Position numbers and translations under genes: made by a program. From contig CAYVKM010000058.1 in assembly GCA_964452045.1 (NCBI GenBank), forward strand, positions 1 through 23,954: a stretch of 23,954 bases of DNA, read 5' to 3'. Origin of the DNA: CAYVKM01 sp964452045. Its GTDB lineage: Bacteria; Calditrichota; Calditrichia; RBG-13-44-9. The notes below the pieces were generated by a model. The model saw only the letters and a list, made by a program, of their open reading frames with translations, had not been told where the DNA came from and did no database searches. Below are positions 1 through 8,049 of the stretch, one piece after another; the first letter of the stretch is position 1, and each line of letters starts with the position of its first letter.

Positions 1-1503
1 GCGTGAACTTTCAATATTGCGCTTATCAAATTCATCTCTCCCCCTAATAAAATAATTATAAGCCTCCATGGAAGAAGTTGTTACTTCTGACAAAGGACGG
101 ATTGATTCTCCTGTATTATCTGAAAAACCTAATTCCTGAGAGATATTAACGCTTAACTCATCAATCTGATTGGTCAGAATACTACTTATTCCTCGTCCGT
201 GGGTGCGGGCACTCTTCAAAAGTTTTTTAGACTTTACATCCAGCATTTTAATGTCCAGGGCAAACACCTCACCTGCTTTGGTGAAGCTGCCCAAAACAAT
301 CGTTTCAATTCCATCCATTTGACATATATCGAAACCCAAGTCGGGATCGATAATATCAACATCTCGTATTCCTTTTTGTTTTAGCAAATCATTTAGTCTT
401 TCCCACGTTGCAATCCTCAAACTACCATATTGTTCTAAACTTGTTATTAGCAAATTGGGGATTGCCTTTTGCAGATAATCATATTGTTTATCACCGGTCT
501 GGTTTTCGAAACTAATTACTGCGATTGGTTTTGATTCATTAACTGAAAAACTAATAATATTATTTTTGAGCAAAAAAAATCCGGTGAATAGAATGAGTAT
601 AAACACAATCGGAATGAAAATTTTCGGAATTGGAATCTTTTTTGATTTTCTGGAGATCATTGTCCCAAAACTATTCTTATCAACCGTATCCAATCCCGGT
701 TTAAGCTTTACCAGATCGTCAAATAATTCATTCACATTTTGGTATCTCTTAGCTATATCTTTACTCAACAACTTCCCCAAAATTACCCCCAGTAATTCGG
801 GAACATCTTTTAGGTAATTCGATAAAGGGATTGGTTCTTCATTCACAATAGCATACATCATTGGTTCCGGATATTCCTCATTAAAAGGCAGATGACCGGT
901 TAACATTTCATAAAAGACCACCCCTAATGCCCAGATATCACAACGTTGGTCAACCCCTTTTCCGCGAATCTGTTCAGGACACATATAAGCAGCAGTACCC
1001 ATGCTCGATGCAGATCTCGTAAGACGTATATCCGCCAATTTAGCCAATCCAAAATCAACAATCTTTACCTCACCTCTATTGGTAATCAGAATATTTCCCG
1101 GTTTGATATCGCGGTGAATAATTTTGTTTTCATGGGCCCTTTGCAAACCCCGGGCTATTTGTGCAATTATGTCTACAGCTTCATCCAATGGAAGTGGGCC
1201 TTTTTTAATTTTCTCACTGAGAGATTTAGCTTCATAGTAGGCCATGCATATAAAGAGTTGTCCATCAGAAGTTTCATTAACTTCATGGATGGTACATATG
1301 TTAGGATGATCCAAAAGTGAAGCTGCTTGAGCTTCTATGACAAATCGTTTTCGGGTTGGTTCATCTTTGGTTAGAGAAGAATGAAGGAATTTCAGGGCAA
1401 CATTTCGGTTTAGGAAAGTATCGTGGGCTTTGTATACCACACCCATTCCGCCCTCGCCCAGTTTCTCGAGGATTTGGTAGTGAGATATTTGTTTACCTAT
1501 CAT
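1..1503 (-). CDS. Membrane-anchored Ser/Thr protein kinase with TolB-like extracytoplasmic domain (K1), C-terminus cut by window edge
   Basis: The reading frame is open from ATG at 1503 to base 1 (501 codons), so the C-terminus is missing. Residues about 9-265 form a Hanks-type kinase: Gly loop GEGGMGVV (16-23), VALK lysine K38, HRD with catalytic D132, DFG 150-152, and an activation-segment end that reads CPE where MAPE is usual. All catalytic residues are present, so it should be active on cytoplasmic Ser/Thr substrates. One membrane segment lies at about 293-312. Residues about 326-440 (PIAVISFENQTGD) resemble the TolB-like/FlgO domain commonly found in such kinases, and the last visible residues (SSMEAYNYFIRGRDEFDK) look like the start of a TPR array; both are family inference. 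The start matches the conserved MIGK-ISHY beginning of this kinase family. It lies downstream of the DUF4153 gene and may share its transcript. Confidence 0.9.
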   Translation of the reverse strand, partial: MIGKQISHYQILEKLGEGGMGVVYKAHDTFLNRNVALKFLHSSLTKDEPTRKRFVIEAQAASLLDHPNICTIHEVNETSDGQLFICMAYYEAKSLSEKIKKGPLPLDEAVDIIAQIARGLQRAHENKIIHRDIKPGNILITNRGEVKIVDFGLAKLADIRLTRSASSMGTAAYMCPEQIRGKGVDQRCDIWALGVVFYEMLTGHLPFNEEYPEPMMYAIVNEEPIPLSNYLKDVPELLGVILGKLLSKDIAKRYQNVNELFDDLVKLKPGLDTVDKNSFGTMISRKSKKIPIPKIFIPIVFILILFTGFFLLKNNIISFSVNESKPIAVISFENQTGDKQYDYLQKAIPNLLITSLEQYGSLRIATWERLNDLLKQKGIRDVDIIDPDLGFDICQMDGIETIVLGSFTKAGEVFALDIKMLDVKSKKLLKSARTHGRGISSILTNQIDELSVNISQELGFSDNTGESIRPLSEVTTSSMEAYNYFIRGRDEFDKRNIESSR

Positions 1504-1597
1504 AGCTATTCTTCATCCTGCGGGTGAGAGCGGTACAGGTCCTGCCGGCATCGGGTTGCTCAACGATACAATAATGTGAAATATTTTTACCGATCAT
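1493..1597 (-). pseudogene. Remnant kinase N-termini (MIGKNISHY...) directly upstream of K1
   Basis: An ATG at 1597 opens a 34-codon frame beginning MIGKNISHYCIVEQ, the same start as the neighbouring kinase (MIGKQISHYQILEK). It then runs into unrelated GC-richer sequence (about 1511-1560) and stops at 1493, overlapping the K1 start out of frame. A further ATG at 1622 opens MIGKNSDNYDR and stops at 1587. Three consecutive MIGK-type starts therefore precede one another. I read the upstream two as debris of lost kinase copies. A translated leader peptide is a weaker alternative; I see no clear Shine-Dalgarno for either. Confidence 0.5.
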
Positions 1598-1624
1598 AAT
1601 TGTCTGAATTTTTTCCAATCATTT

Positions 1625-1654
1625 AGATTCTTTGGTTATCTCAGAATGACATTC
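1625..1654 (-). repeat. Dispersed-repeat-like element (GTCATTCTGAG...AAAGAATCT)
   Basis: On the minus strand the segment reads TGTCATTCTGAG, a short spacer, then AAAGAATCT. From memory this resembles a short dispersed element found between genes in many environmental bacterial genomes (TGTCATTCTGAGCG...GAAGAATCT). It lies between the DUF4153 stop and the kinase remnants. Only one copy was seen in the window, so its repeat status is inference. Confidence 0.4.
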
Positions 1655-1689
1655 ATCTTAAATGAGCTGTATGTTTGGCACAATTTAAT

Positions 1690-3507
1690 TCAGTCATTTA
1701 TTGTTTTATACAAAATATCAACACTATATTCGATGGGTTTTATCTTGTCTTCTTCTTTCTTTAACCTAATATAGCGGAAATATAATTTGATCTTGAGATG
1801 CTGGTTCTCTTTATAGAGCGTCATTTTCTCAGGTGCTATGTTGTCGATATTGAAATGACCATAATTAGCCAGAAGTTGATTAATGAGCTGCCACAGATCG
1901 ATCCACAAAGAATCGGGTAATTTTTCTTCGGTAGCAACCATAAAAGTGAAGGTGTCTAAATTTGTATTTACCCTATAGGAGCATATAAGATCGGTAAAGA
2001 CCTTTTTATTTCGTTCAATGCTGATATATTGCTGGCGTATCATCCGATCATATCCCTCTATATCAATAGCATTGCCTTGCTCTGAACCAAACCAAATATT
2101 ATTTCCGGTATCACGATTCCAATATTTTATGTATTCAATACCCATGAGTTGAGCGACCAGGGCCGGGTCCTTAGAGTGCATCCTTTTTCCAATTGAATCT
2201 TCTCTTAAACTTTCCCGAAACCAGGATTGAATCCGGTCATAGCCATGGATGTCATGTAAATAAGAGAGGATTGAACTTATCTGACGTGCATCATCTTGCG
2301 GGACCGCTGCGGATGCCTTTTGAACTTGACCATTCAGGAGGATTTTATTTTGAGTCAAGAATTCCTGAAGTCGCTGAACCTGGCTTTTTTCAGATACTCT
2401 GAAAGCACCCCAGGGACCAAAGGATATTATCAGAGCGAAAGTACATAATGATATAGGAATAGCTTTTATACTTTTGGTGCGACTCAGGATAAAATAGACG
2501 ACGATTCCCCCCAGCCAAAGTCCAAGTACTGTTCCAATATACCGCCCCTCGGTAACGCCATATTCTGATATTCTTCTCCAGAGTGCCAGCAACAGCATTA
2601 TGACCAGAGGAATCATAACAACATAAAACCAGTGTGATACCGTCTTTATCCATTTGTTTTCTGCCCGGTCACGAATTGGAAAGAGCAATAAAAGTGAAAA
2701 AATACCTGTAATGGAAAACCCCAGGATCAGCCTGCCGACCCACCCCTGCGGCCAATCCCAGGATATCAAAATCTTAGCCATGTAGGCGTACAAAATAATC
2801 AGGTAAACCAGTACCAGCGGAAAAAGGATATATTGAGCAAAAACTTTAATTCCTTTGGGATAGTCAGTTGATTCCTCCAGCGTATCCAAGTTTTTTGGTA
2901 TGCCTGCTAAAAAGGACCATGTATTGAAGAGTCCCAGAATTAGAAACCATAATTCAGCATAACGCTTTCCTGGTACATTCATTCCAAACAGATTGTCGAG
3001 TGCCGCCAATGCCAGAGACAGACCGGCATAAAGGACCACGGTGTAAATTAAAGTGGTGAGTATACGCATGAGAAGTGTTTTGTTATAATGCCAGAATCCG
3101 TTGACTTCTCCTGGAGTTAAATACGGAGCGAAGGCTACAAAAAAGTGTAATGCAACAGCAATTACTATCAGGCGCAGAATATGGACGGCGGGCGCTTCTC
3201 CCAGATCAGAGGGAACTGTGCAACCATATGCTACCAGTAAAAGTATCCCCATTACTTGAATAATGATACCCATACCTTTTCCCAATTTGTTCTTCTCAGA
3301 GAGAAGTTTCAGACCGGTTAAAAGGGGAATACCGAGTATGGTTGCCAGCAAAATATTGAACAGAACGGTTGCTTTGGCCGGGCCTTCATGATCAATCAGG
3401 ATCACAACGCAGATAGTTCCGATTGCGGTATTGATTAAAACTAATGGAAAACGCTGGAATGTCTGTATGGCATCACGCAAAATCTGTTGGAAAGATGGCA
3501 GTCTCAT
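1690..3507 (-). CDS. DUF4153 family polytopic membrane protein
   Basis: A 605-residue protein of unknown biochemical function. The N-terminal two thirds contain about eleven hydrophobic segments, from FPLVLINTAIGTICVVILI near residue 20 to AIPISLCTFALIISFGPWG near residue 370. Family-like stretches of DUF4153 are visible: LALAALDNLFG, YILFPLVLVYLIILYAYMAK, an RISEYGVTEGRYIGTVLGLW segment, and GPWGAFRVSEKSQVQRLQ after the last helix. About 200 C-terminal residues are soluble and include a region rich in charged residues and aromatic strands. I chose ATG 3507 because GAGGTG sits 3-8 bases before it; the upstream GTG at 3513 lies inside that ribosome-binding site. It sits between two Ser/Thr kinase genes, and its 5' end overlaps a kinase remnant. 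Confidence 0.85.
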   Translation of the reverse strand: MRLPSFQQILRDAIQTFQRFPLVLINTAIGTICVVILIDHEGPAKATVLFNILLATILGIPLLTGLKLLSEKNKLGKGMGIIIQVMGILLLVAYGCTVPSDLGEAPAVHILRLIVIAVALHFFVAFAPYLTPGEVNGFWHYNKTLLMRILTTLIYTVVLYAGLSLALAALDNLFGMNVPGKRYAELWFLILGLFNTWSFLAGIPKNLDTLEESTDYPKGIKVFAQYILFPLVLVYLIILYAYMAKILISWDWPQGWVGRLILGFSITGIFSLLLLFPIRDRAENKWIKTVSHWFYVVMIPLVIMLLLALWRRISEYGVTEGRYIGTVLGLWLGGIVVYFILSRTKSIKAIPISLCTFALIISFGPWGAFRVSEKSQVQRLQEFLTQNKILLNGQVQKASAAVPQDDARQISSILSYLHDIHGYDRIQSWFRESLREDSIGKRMHSKDPALVAQLMGIEYIKYWNRDTGNNIWFGSEQGNAIDIEGYDRMIRQQYISIERNKKVFTDLICSYRVNTNLDTFTFMVATEEKLPDSLWIDLWQLINQLLANYGHFNIDNIAPEKMTLYKENQHLKIKLYFRYIRLKKEEDKIKPIEYSVDILYKTIND

Positions 3508-3509
3508 GA

Positions 3510-3644
3510 TCACCTCGATTTATTATAGGCACTCATCGGTTCATCGTAAATTCTTTTGGTACCCCCGGCTTTGTATACCATACCCCTCCCGCCTTCACCT
3601 AATTTCTCAAAAATCTTAGAATGTGATATCAACCTTCCAATCAT
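3510..3644 (-). pseudogene. Degenerate Ser/Thr kinase N-terminal fragment
   Basis: A 44-codon frame starts with ATG at 3644, only 8 bp after the K2 stop, and ends with TGA at 3510. It reads MIGRLISHSKIFEKLGEGG then RGMVYKA, clearly the first subdomain of the kinase family seen in K1 and K2, with GEGGMG altered to GEGGRG. It loses similarity after the P-loop (GGTKRIYDEPMSAYNKSR), before the VALK lysine, so it cannot be a kinase. The simplest reading is a kinase gene whose remainder was deleted, leaving its first 26 codons joined to the leader of the DUF4153 gene. No ribosome-binding site is apparent before its ATG. Confidence 0.75.
3511..3516 (-). promoter_or_regulatory. Shine-Dalgarno fixing the DUF4153 start
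   Basis: The minus strand reads GAGGTG-ATC-ATG. This places a strong ribosome-binding site before ATG 3507 and argues against the GTG at 3513 as start. The same bases contain the TGA stop of the kinase remnant, so the remnant is fused to the translation signal of the next gene. Confidence 0.6.
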
Positions 3645-3652
3645 AGCAAAAC

Positions 3653-6274
3653 TCATTTAAAAACATTCTCTATCAGAACGAGTTTGGCATTCAGGCGACC
3701 GTCATTATAGACGATCTCTTTACCGTCGTAACTAATACTGAAAGCCATGGAAAGACCCGGGAAAGTATCTAAAATTCTTTCATCTTTTCCATCCGGGAGG
3801 GAAATCCTTCTCAGGATTCCATTCCCTTCTGAATAGTAAAAGAATTTCTTGTCCGGGCTTAAATTGGGTGGATAACCAATGGTAAAAAGTTTTTTCGCTT
3901 TGGCCCCTTCAAGAACCTGGTTATTTTCTGCTGCAACTATGTACCAACCTTCTTTTCCAAGGTGCCAATCTGTTAGAAGAACATTTTTCCCATTCAGGAT
4001 CGGCCAAAGATTTATCGAATCTTTGTAAGCCAGGGAGGTCGATTTTCCATTGAGAGTAACTATAGATCCGGTATGATTAAATGGATTAGCTATCAAAAGA
4101 GTGGTAGAGTCAATCCACTTTGAATATATACCTTTACCAAGCAGGCGGGGTAATCCGGGTTCTTCCGGATTCAAGATATAGACTACCGCCGAATCTGAGG
4201 GCTGCTCACTTTTCCGTGAAGAATAGGCGATCCATTTACCATCCGGTGACCAGGTAGGCCACCGGGCACGCTCATCACCACTTGTAACCTGGTGACGATT
4301 GTTACCATCCCGGTCACATATATAAATATGGCTGGTGGATTTGAGAGGATCGTTATCCGACATCCCAAATACAATTTGTTCCCTGTCCGGAGAAAAGGAA
4401 GGCCAGCCTATATTTCGCTCATCGCTTGTTAGCTGCCGGATTGAACGACCAGCAATTGCTCCTCTCCATAGATATCCCACCTCCTGTTGCTGCAGATATA
4501 AAAGCCTTTTTCCATCAGCCGAGATACTCATACCCACATCGGGACCGCCACCTTTGGTAATTTGAATGCTCTCTCCACCCGATGCCTGGACCATCCACAG
4601 GTTGGTGTTGCCACTTTTATTGGAAGAAAAGATGATCTGATTATTTGGCGCCCAGCAGACCTCATCGATGTTTTTCTGATCGTGTGTTAGTTGCTTTTCT
4701 TTTCCAGTTTGCAGTTCGGTCATCGTGAGTTCCTGATAGTTTCCGGGGAATGTTTTCAGCCAGACAATGGATTTACCATCTGGGGACCAGTCAAAATCAA
4801 TGCGACCTCCGCTCCCGGTCGATGTATCCAGAACCTCCAGACGTGGATTGCTTCCGTCTGGCTTCACACTCCAAATATCTGATTTTTCTAAACTGCCACT
4901 GATATATCCAATACGACGTCCATCACGACACCAACGTGCTGATAAACAATTTTCTACAATTCGTTTAGTTCTTCCACCAATCGAGGGAACTAAGTAGGCG
5001 TCATTATGACCCATTTTTGTATTATAACGATCATAGACAATTAATCCACCATCTGGGGAGATATCCACCCCACCACTGTAGGGATTCGAACTTGAATCAA
5101 ATGTTATCCTCCGGGGTTCCCCCACGGTGACATTCATATAATAAACATCCCATTTCCCGTCTGCATCCGCTGCCTGAAATGCCAGCCAGTTGCCATCCGC
5201 GGAAAGCGCCGGGTAGGAAATCTGGGAAAAGGAGATCTGCAGGGTTTTAAATTTCATGTCTGGATTCAATTTTACTGTGCCGTTACGGAAAACTGTAAAA
5301 TATAATCCCGTAATAATCAGCAGTAACACAACCCCTAGAGCCGAGAGTGCGATCTTCGACATTCCAAATATCTTCCCGCCAGTTTTGTCCCGTGGTATTT
5401 CTATCTTCTTGGTTCCGGGAGTCTCAGTTCGAACAGCCAATGGGCGTACTACTTTTGTGGATTGTTTCAGCACCTTTCTTAGCTCGCTCACCATATCGGC
5501 AGTTGACTGATAACGATCTTCCGGATCTTTCTCCAGCGCCCGATGATCGATGCGGTCCAATTCCGGGGAAAGATCGGGCCGATATTTCAAAACCGATTCC
5601 GGCTCTTCATTCATTATGGAGTACATCATCGCAGCTTCGTGCTCCCCCCGAAAGGGAAGTTGACCGGTCAGCATTTCGAACAAAACGATACCGAAGGAGA
5701 AAATATCGCCCCTGGCATCAATCTCGCCGCCCTGGATTTGCTCCGGTGCCATGTAGGCCAATGTTCCAACAGTAGAAGATGTTCGAGTGAGTTTTAGTGA
5801 GCCCTTCAACTTGGCCAGTCCAAAATCCATTACCTTGATCTGGTTTTTGCTGTTAACCATGATATTTTCCGGTTTAACATCCCGGTGGACGATACCATGG
5901 TTATGGGCTTCATGCAGTGCTTCGCCGATCTGGATGGCGTAACCGATGGCTTCCTGGAATTTCGAGATCGGAATGATTTGTCGCAGGGTCCGGCCCTCCA
6001 CATATTCCATTACAATGAACTGCTGATTTTCATATTCGGCCATATCGTAGATCACACAGATATTGGGATGCACAACAGCCGAGGCGGCCCGGGCTTCCTG
6101 CAGGAAACGATCTCGTTCCTCTTTGCTAACTGCGATATGCTGCGGTAGAAACTTCAGCGCCACCAGCCGATCGAGCTTGACATCGTGGGCTTTGTAGACC
6201 ACACCCATTCCGCCCTCGCCCAGTTTTTCGAGGATTTGGTAGTGAGAAATGGTTTGTCCGACCTCTACTGACAT
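3653..6274 (-). CDS. Membrane Ser/Thr protein kinase with C-terminal PD40/TolB-like beta-propeller (K2)
   Basis: A complete protein of 873 residues from this start, or 877 from ATG 6286. I prefer ATG 6274 because GGGA precedes it at good spacing and nothing precedes 6286. Numbering from the longer form: Gly loop GEGGMGVV at 23-30, catalytic K45, HRD D136, DFG 154-156 and MAPEQ 179-183, so the kinase should be active. A membrane helix lies at about 312-333. The remaining ~540 residues are extracytoplasmic and contain repeated PD40/WD40-like strands (DISPDGG, DWSPDGKSIVW, SISADGKRLLY, SFSPDREQIVF, TWSPDGKWIAYSS), typically a TolB-type propeller. This layout suggests an external sensor or binding domain linked to cytoplasmic phosphorylation; ligand and substrates are unknown. 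It is the first gene of the minus-strand kinase/DUF4153 cluster, transcribed away from the efflux operon. Confidence 0.93.
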   Translation of the reverse strand: MSVEVGQTISHYQILEKLGEGGMGVVYKAHDVKLDRLVALKFLPQHIAVSKEERDRFLQEARAASAVVHPNICVIYDMAEYENQQFIVMEYVEGRTLRQIIPISKFQEAIGYAIQIGEALHEAHNHGIVHRDVKPENIMVNSKNQIKVMDFGLAKLKGSLKLTRTSSTVGTLAYMAPEQIQGGEIDARGDIFSFGIVLFEMLTGQLPFRGEHEAAMMYSIMNEEPESVLKYRPDLSPELDRIDHRALEKDPEDRYQSTADMVSELRKVLKQSTKVVRPLAVRTETPGTKKIEIPRDKTGGKIFGMSKIALSALGVVLLLIITGLYFTVFRNGTVKLNPDMKFKTLQISFSQISYPALSADGNWLAFQAADADGKWDVYYMNVTVGEPRRITFDSSSNPYSGGVDISPDGGLIVYDRYNTKMGHNDAYLVPSIGGRTKRIVENCLSARWCRDGRRIGYISGSLEKSDIWSVKPDGSNPRLEVLDTSTGSGGRIDFDWSPDGKSIVWLKTFPGNYQELTMTELQTGKEKQLTHDQKNIDEVCWAPNNQIIFSSNKSGNTNLWMVQASGGESIQITKGGGPDVGMSISADGKRLLYLQQQEVGYLWRGAIAGRSIRQLTSDERNIGWPSFSPDREQIVFGMSDNDPLKSTSHIYICDRDGNNRHQVTSGDERARWPTWSPDGKWIAYSSRKSEQPSDSAVVYILNPEEPGLPRLLGKGIYSKWIDSTTLLIANPFNHTGSIVTLNGKSTSLAYKDSINLWPILNGKNVLLTDWHLGKEGWYIVAAENNQVLEGAKAKKLFTIGYPPNLSPDKKFFYYSEGNGILRRISLPDGKDERILDTFPGLSMAFSISYDGKEIVYNDGRLNAKLVLIENVFK

Positions 6275-6440
6275 AAAGATTCCCATTTAAATGGTGGGAA
6301 ATCAAAAATGAAAGGTTCGTCAGTCGTCAGCGTTACAAATTATTTCAGATTCCAGCTTTTAGAATATAATAAACACCACATAAAAAACAAACATTTACCT
6401 GGCCGAAATTCCTTTTTCCTGCTTGCAGCCTAAAGAAACA

Positions 6441-6454
6441 TGACATTTCTGTCA
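6441..6454. promoter_or_regulatory. Small inverted repeat, candidate operator of the efflux operon
   Basis: TGACA-TTTC-TGTCA forms a perfect 5-bp dyad about 190 bp upstream of the TolC-like start, just before the candidate -35. It could be a regulator site, but a dyad of this size arises by chance easily and no regulator gene is adjacent. Confidence 0.2.
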
Positions 6455-6461
6455 GTTACTA

Positions 6462-6492
6462 TTCACAAATTCCTTTGGGGTATATATATAAT
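6462..6492 (+). promoter_or_regulatory. Candidate sigma70-like promoter for the efflux operon
   Basis: TTCACA (6462-6467) and TATAAT (6487-6492) are separated by 19 bp. TATATA at 6485 would give 17 bp. The region is AT-rich, so a good -10 match is not surprising. It would give a leader of about 145 bases before ATG 6646. Confidence 0.3.
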
Positions 6493-6645
6493 CGTAAATG
6501 TTTACCTCAATGCGATAGGTGGTATTATGCATTACCCATTCTATACGAAATCTTCATCAAATTTTCATTTTACTCAATTAACATCGTTGAAATTTTATTT
6601 AAAAAAAAGTCAGTAGAGAAAACGGATCTAACATTTTACAATCAT

Positions 6646-8034
6646 ATGGTATTTACTACACTTTTTGCACCAATCAAAAAAGCAGAAGGCATATCTGCTC
6701 TTAGCGCTTCTTTAAAGAGATTTGAACTACCGGCAATTCTTGGGCTAATTTTGTTGATTTTTAGTTCTCCACTATCCGCCGGTAACAATACCCCTCACTA
6801 TCAACTTGGTTTAGAGGATTGCATTAACTATGCTCTGAAAAATCAAACAGATGTGTTGAACCAGCGGCTTTCCCAGGCAATCACCGGCAAGCAAAAGAAA
6901 CAGGCCTATGGCCAGTATCTCCCACAAGTCAGCGCCGGCGCGACCTATCAAAATAACATCAAACGTCAAATTGCCGTATTTGGCGGGAATACCATCCAGA
7001 TTGGAACAAAGGAACAGTTTCAGGCACACGTTGATATCGATCAACAGATATTTAATCCCACTTTTATCAGCGCGATAGAAGGCAGCCGGCTGGAAGACAA
7101 CCTCACTTCTGAGAATACCCGTTTGAGTGAAATCGATCTGGTGGTGGGGGTTATGAAAGCCTTTTACGGTGTTCTGGTCTCACAGGAACAGATGACCCTG
7201 CTCTCTGCCAACATTACCCGTTCTCAAAAAGAACTGACCGATACCCAATATCAATACCAGAACGGGTTAGCCCAGAAAGTAGATGTAGACCGGATTCAGG
7301 TTCTGGTCAACAATGCCATTACCCAAAAAAGCAATGCGGAAAGGAATCTGAAAAGTCAGATGCAATCCTTAAAATTCTATATGGGTATGCCGGTGAATGA
7401 TTCCCTGGAAATTGTAGGTACGATCTCAGAAGATCTGTTAAAATCAGTCACTCCGGTCCCAGATTCCCTGTTTTACAGAGACCGGATTGAATACCAGATC
7501 GCCAATACCGAACTGAAAATCAGTGAACTGCAGAAAAAAAATGTTACCAGAAGTTTCCTGCCAACCCTATCCGCTTTCGGAAGTTATGTTGCCCCGTTCT
7601 ACGGCAACTCATTCAATGCAATGTTCGACATCCCTTACCATCCCACAATTTATGTGGGACTGCAGCTATCTCTCCCGATTTTCTCGGGATTCAGCCGGAT
7701 CAATCAGCGCCAGATTGCTGACCTAAATATCAAAATCTCAAACAATAATCTGATGAATCTGGAAAATAACATTAATCTGGAATACAATAGTATTTACCGG
7801 TTGGTTCAGAACGACCGGGACAACCTGGCAACCCAAAAGGAAAACACCTCTCTGGCTAAAACCAATTACGAAAATTTGAAATATCAGTACGATAATGGGG
7901 TACAACCAATTATCAATGTGCTGGATGCGGAAACCACTTTATTGCAGGCACAGAATAACTACATAAATGCATTATACCAGTTATTGATCGATCAGGTTGA
8001 TCTGAAAAAGAGTCTCAATCAGATTGAATATTAA
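6646..8034 (+). CDS. TolC-family outer membrane efflux channel protein
   Basis: A 462-residue protein. The frame can be extended upstream to a TTG at 6475, but residues ahead of MVFTTLFAP are not signal-like. From ATG 6646 a long basic n-region is followed by a hydrophobic stretch ELPAILGLILLIFSSPLSA with plausible cleavage after LSA. No clear ribosome-binding site precedes this ATG, so the start is the uncertain part. The mature protein has the two-repeat outer membrane efflux pattern: LEDCINYALKNQTDVLNQRL and a LPQVSAGATYQ strand in the first half, LPTLSAFGSYVAPF in the second, and long amphipathic coiled-coil helices ending with NYENLKYQYDNG and DLKKSLNQ. It forms the outer-membrane duct of the tripartite pump encoded by the next two genes, 15 bp downstream. 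Confidence 0.93.
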   Translation: MVFTTLFAPIKKAEGISALSASLKRFELPAILGLILLIFSSPLSAGNNTPHYQLGLEDCINYALKNQTDVLNQRLSQAITGKQKKQAYGQYLPQVSAGATYQNNIKRQIAVFGGNTIQIGTKEQFQAHVDIDQQIFNPTFISAIEGSRLEDNLTSENTRLSEIDLVVGVMKAFYGVLVSQEQMTLLSANITRSQKELTDTQYQYQNGLAQKVDVDRIQVLVNNAITQKSNAERNLKSQMQSLKFYMGMPVNDSLEIVGTISEDLLKSVTPVPDSLFYRDRIEYQIANTELKISELQKKNVTRSFLPTLSAFGSYVAPFYGNSFNAMFDIPYHPTIYVGLQLSLPIFSGFSRINQRQIADLNIKISNNNLMNLENNINLEYNSIYRLVQNDRDNLATQKENTSLAKTNYENLKYQYDNGVQPIINVLDAETTLLQAQNNYINALYQLLIDQVDLKKSLNQIEY

Positions 8035-8049
8035 AGAAACAGGACTGTT

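Larger units (their letters stand above)
6287..6645. other. Divergent intergenic region between kinase K2 and the efflux operon
   Basis: About 359 bp with no convincing gene; it is AT-rich toward the right. A TTG-initiated extension of the TolC-like frame runs back to 6475, but it encodes a non-signal-like leader and is not accepted. It should hold promoters for both directions. The only structured signals I see are an inverted repeat at 6441-6454 and a candidate promoter at 6462-6492, listed separately. Confidence 0.6.

Noticed and set aside
3431..3619. Plus-strand frame of 62 codons
   Set aside because: It is the antisense of the kinase remnant and the DUF4153 start; the minus strand explains the sequence.
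5256..5797. Plus-strand frames of 84-142 codons opposite kinase K2
   Set aside because: They overlap the conserved kinase and membrane-linker codons of K2 and show low-complexity Arg/Pro/Ser-rich translations typical of antisense frames.
6475..6645. N-terminal extension of the TolC-like protein from TTG 6475
   Set aside because: It would place 57 non-signal-like residues before the signal peptide and overlaps the AT-rich promoter-like sequence; ATG 6646 gives a normal exported protein.
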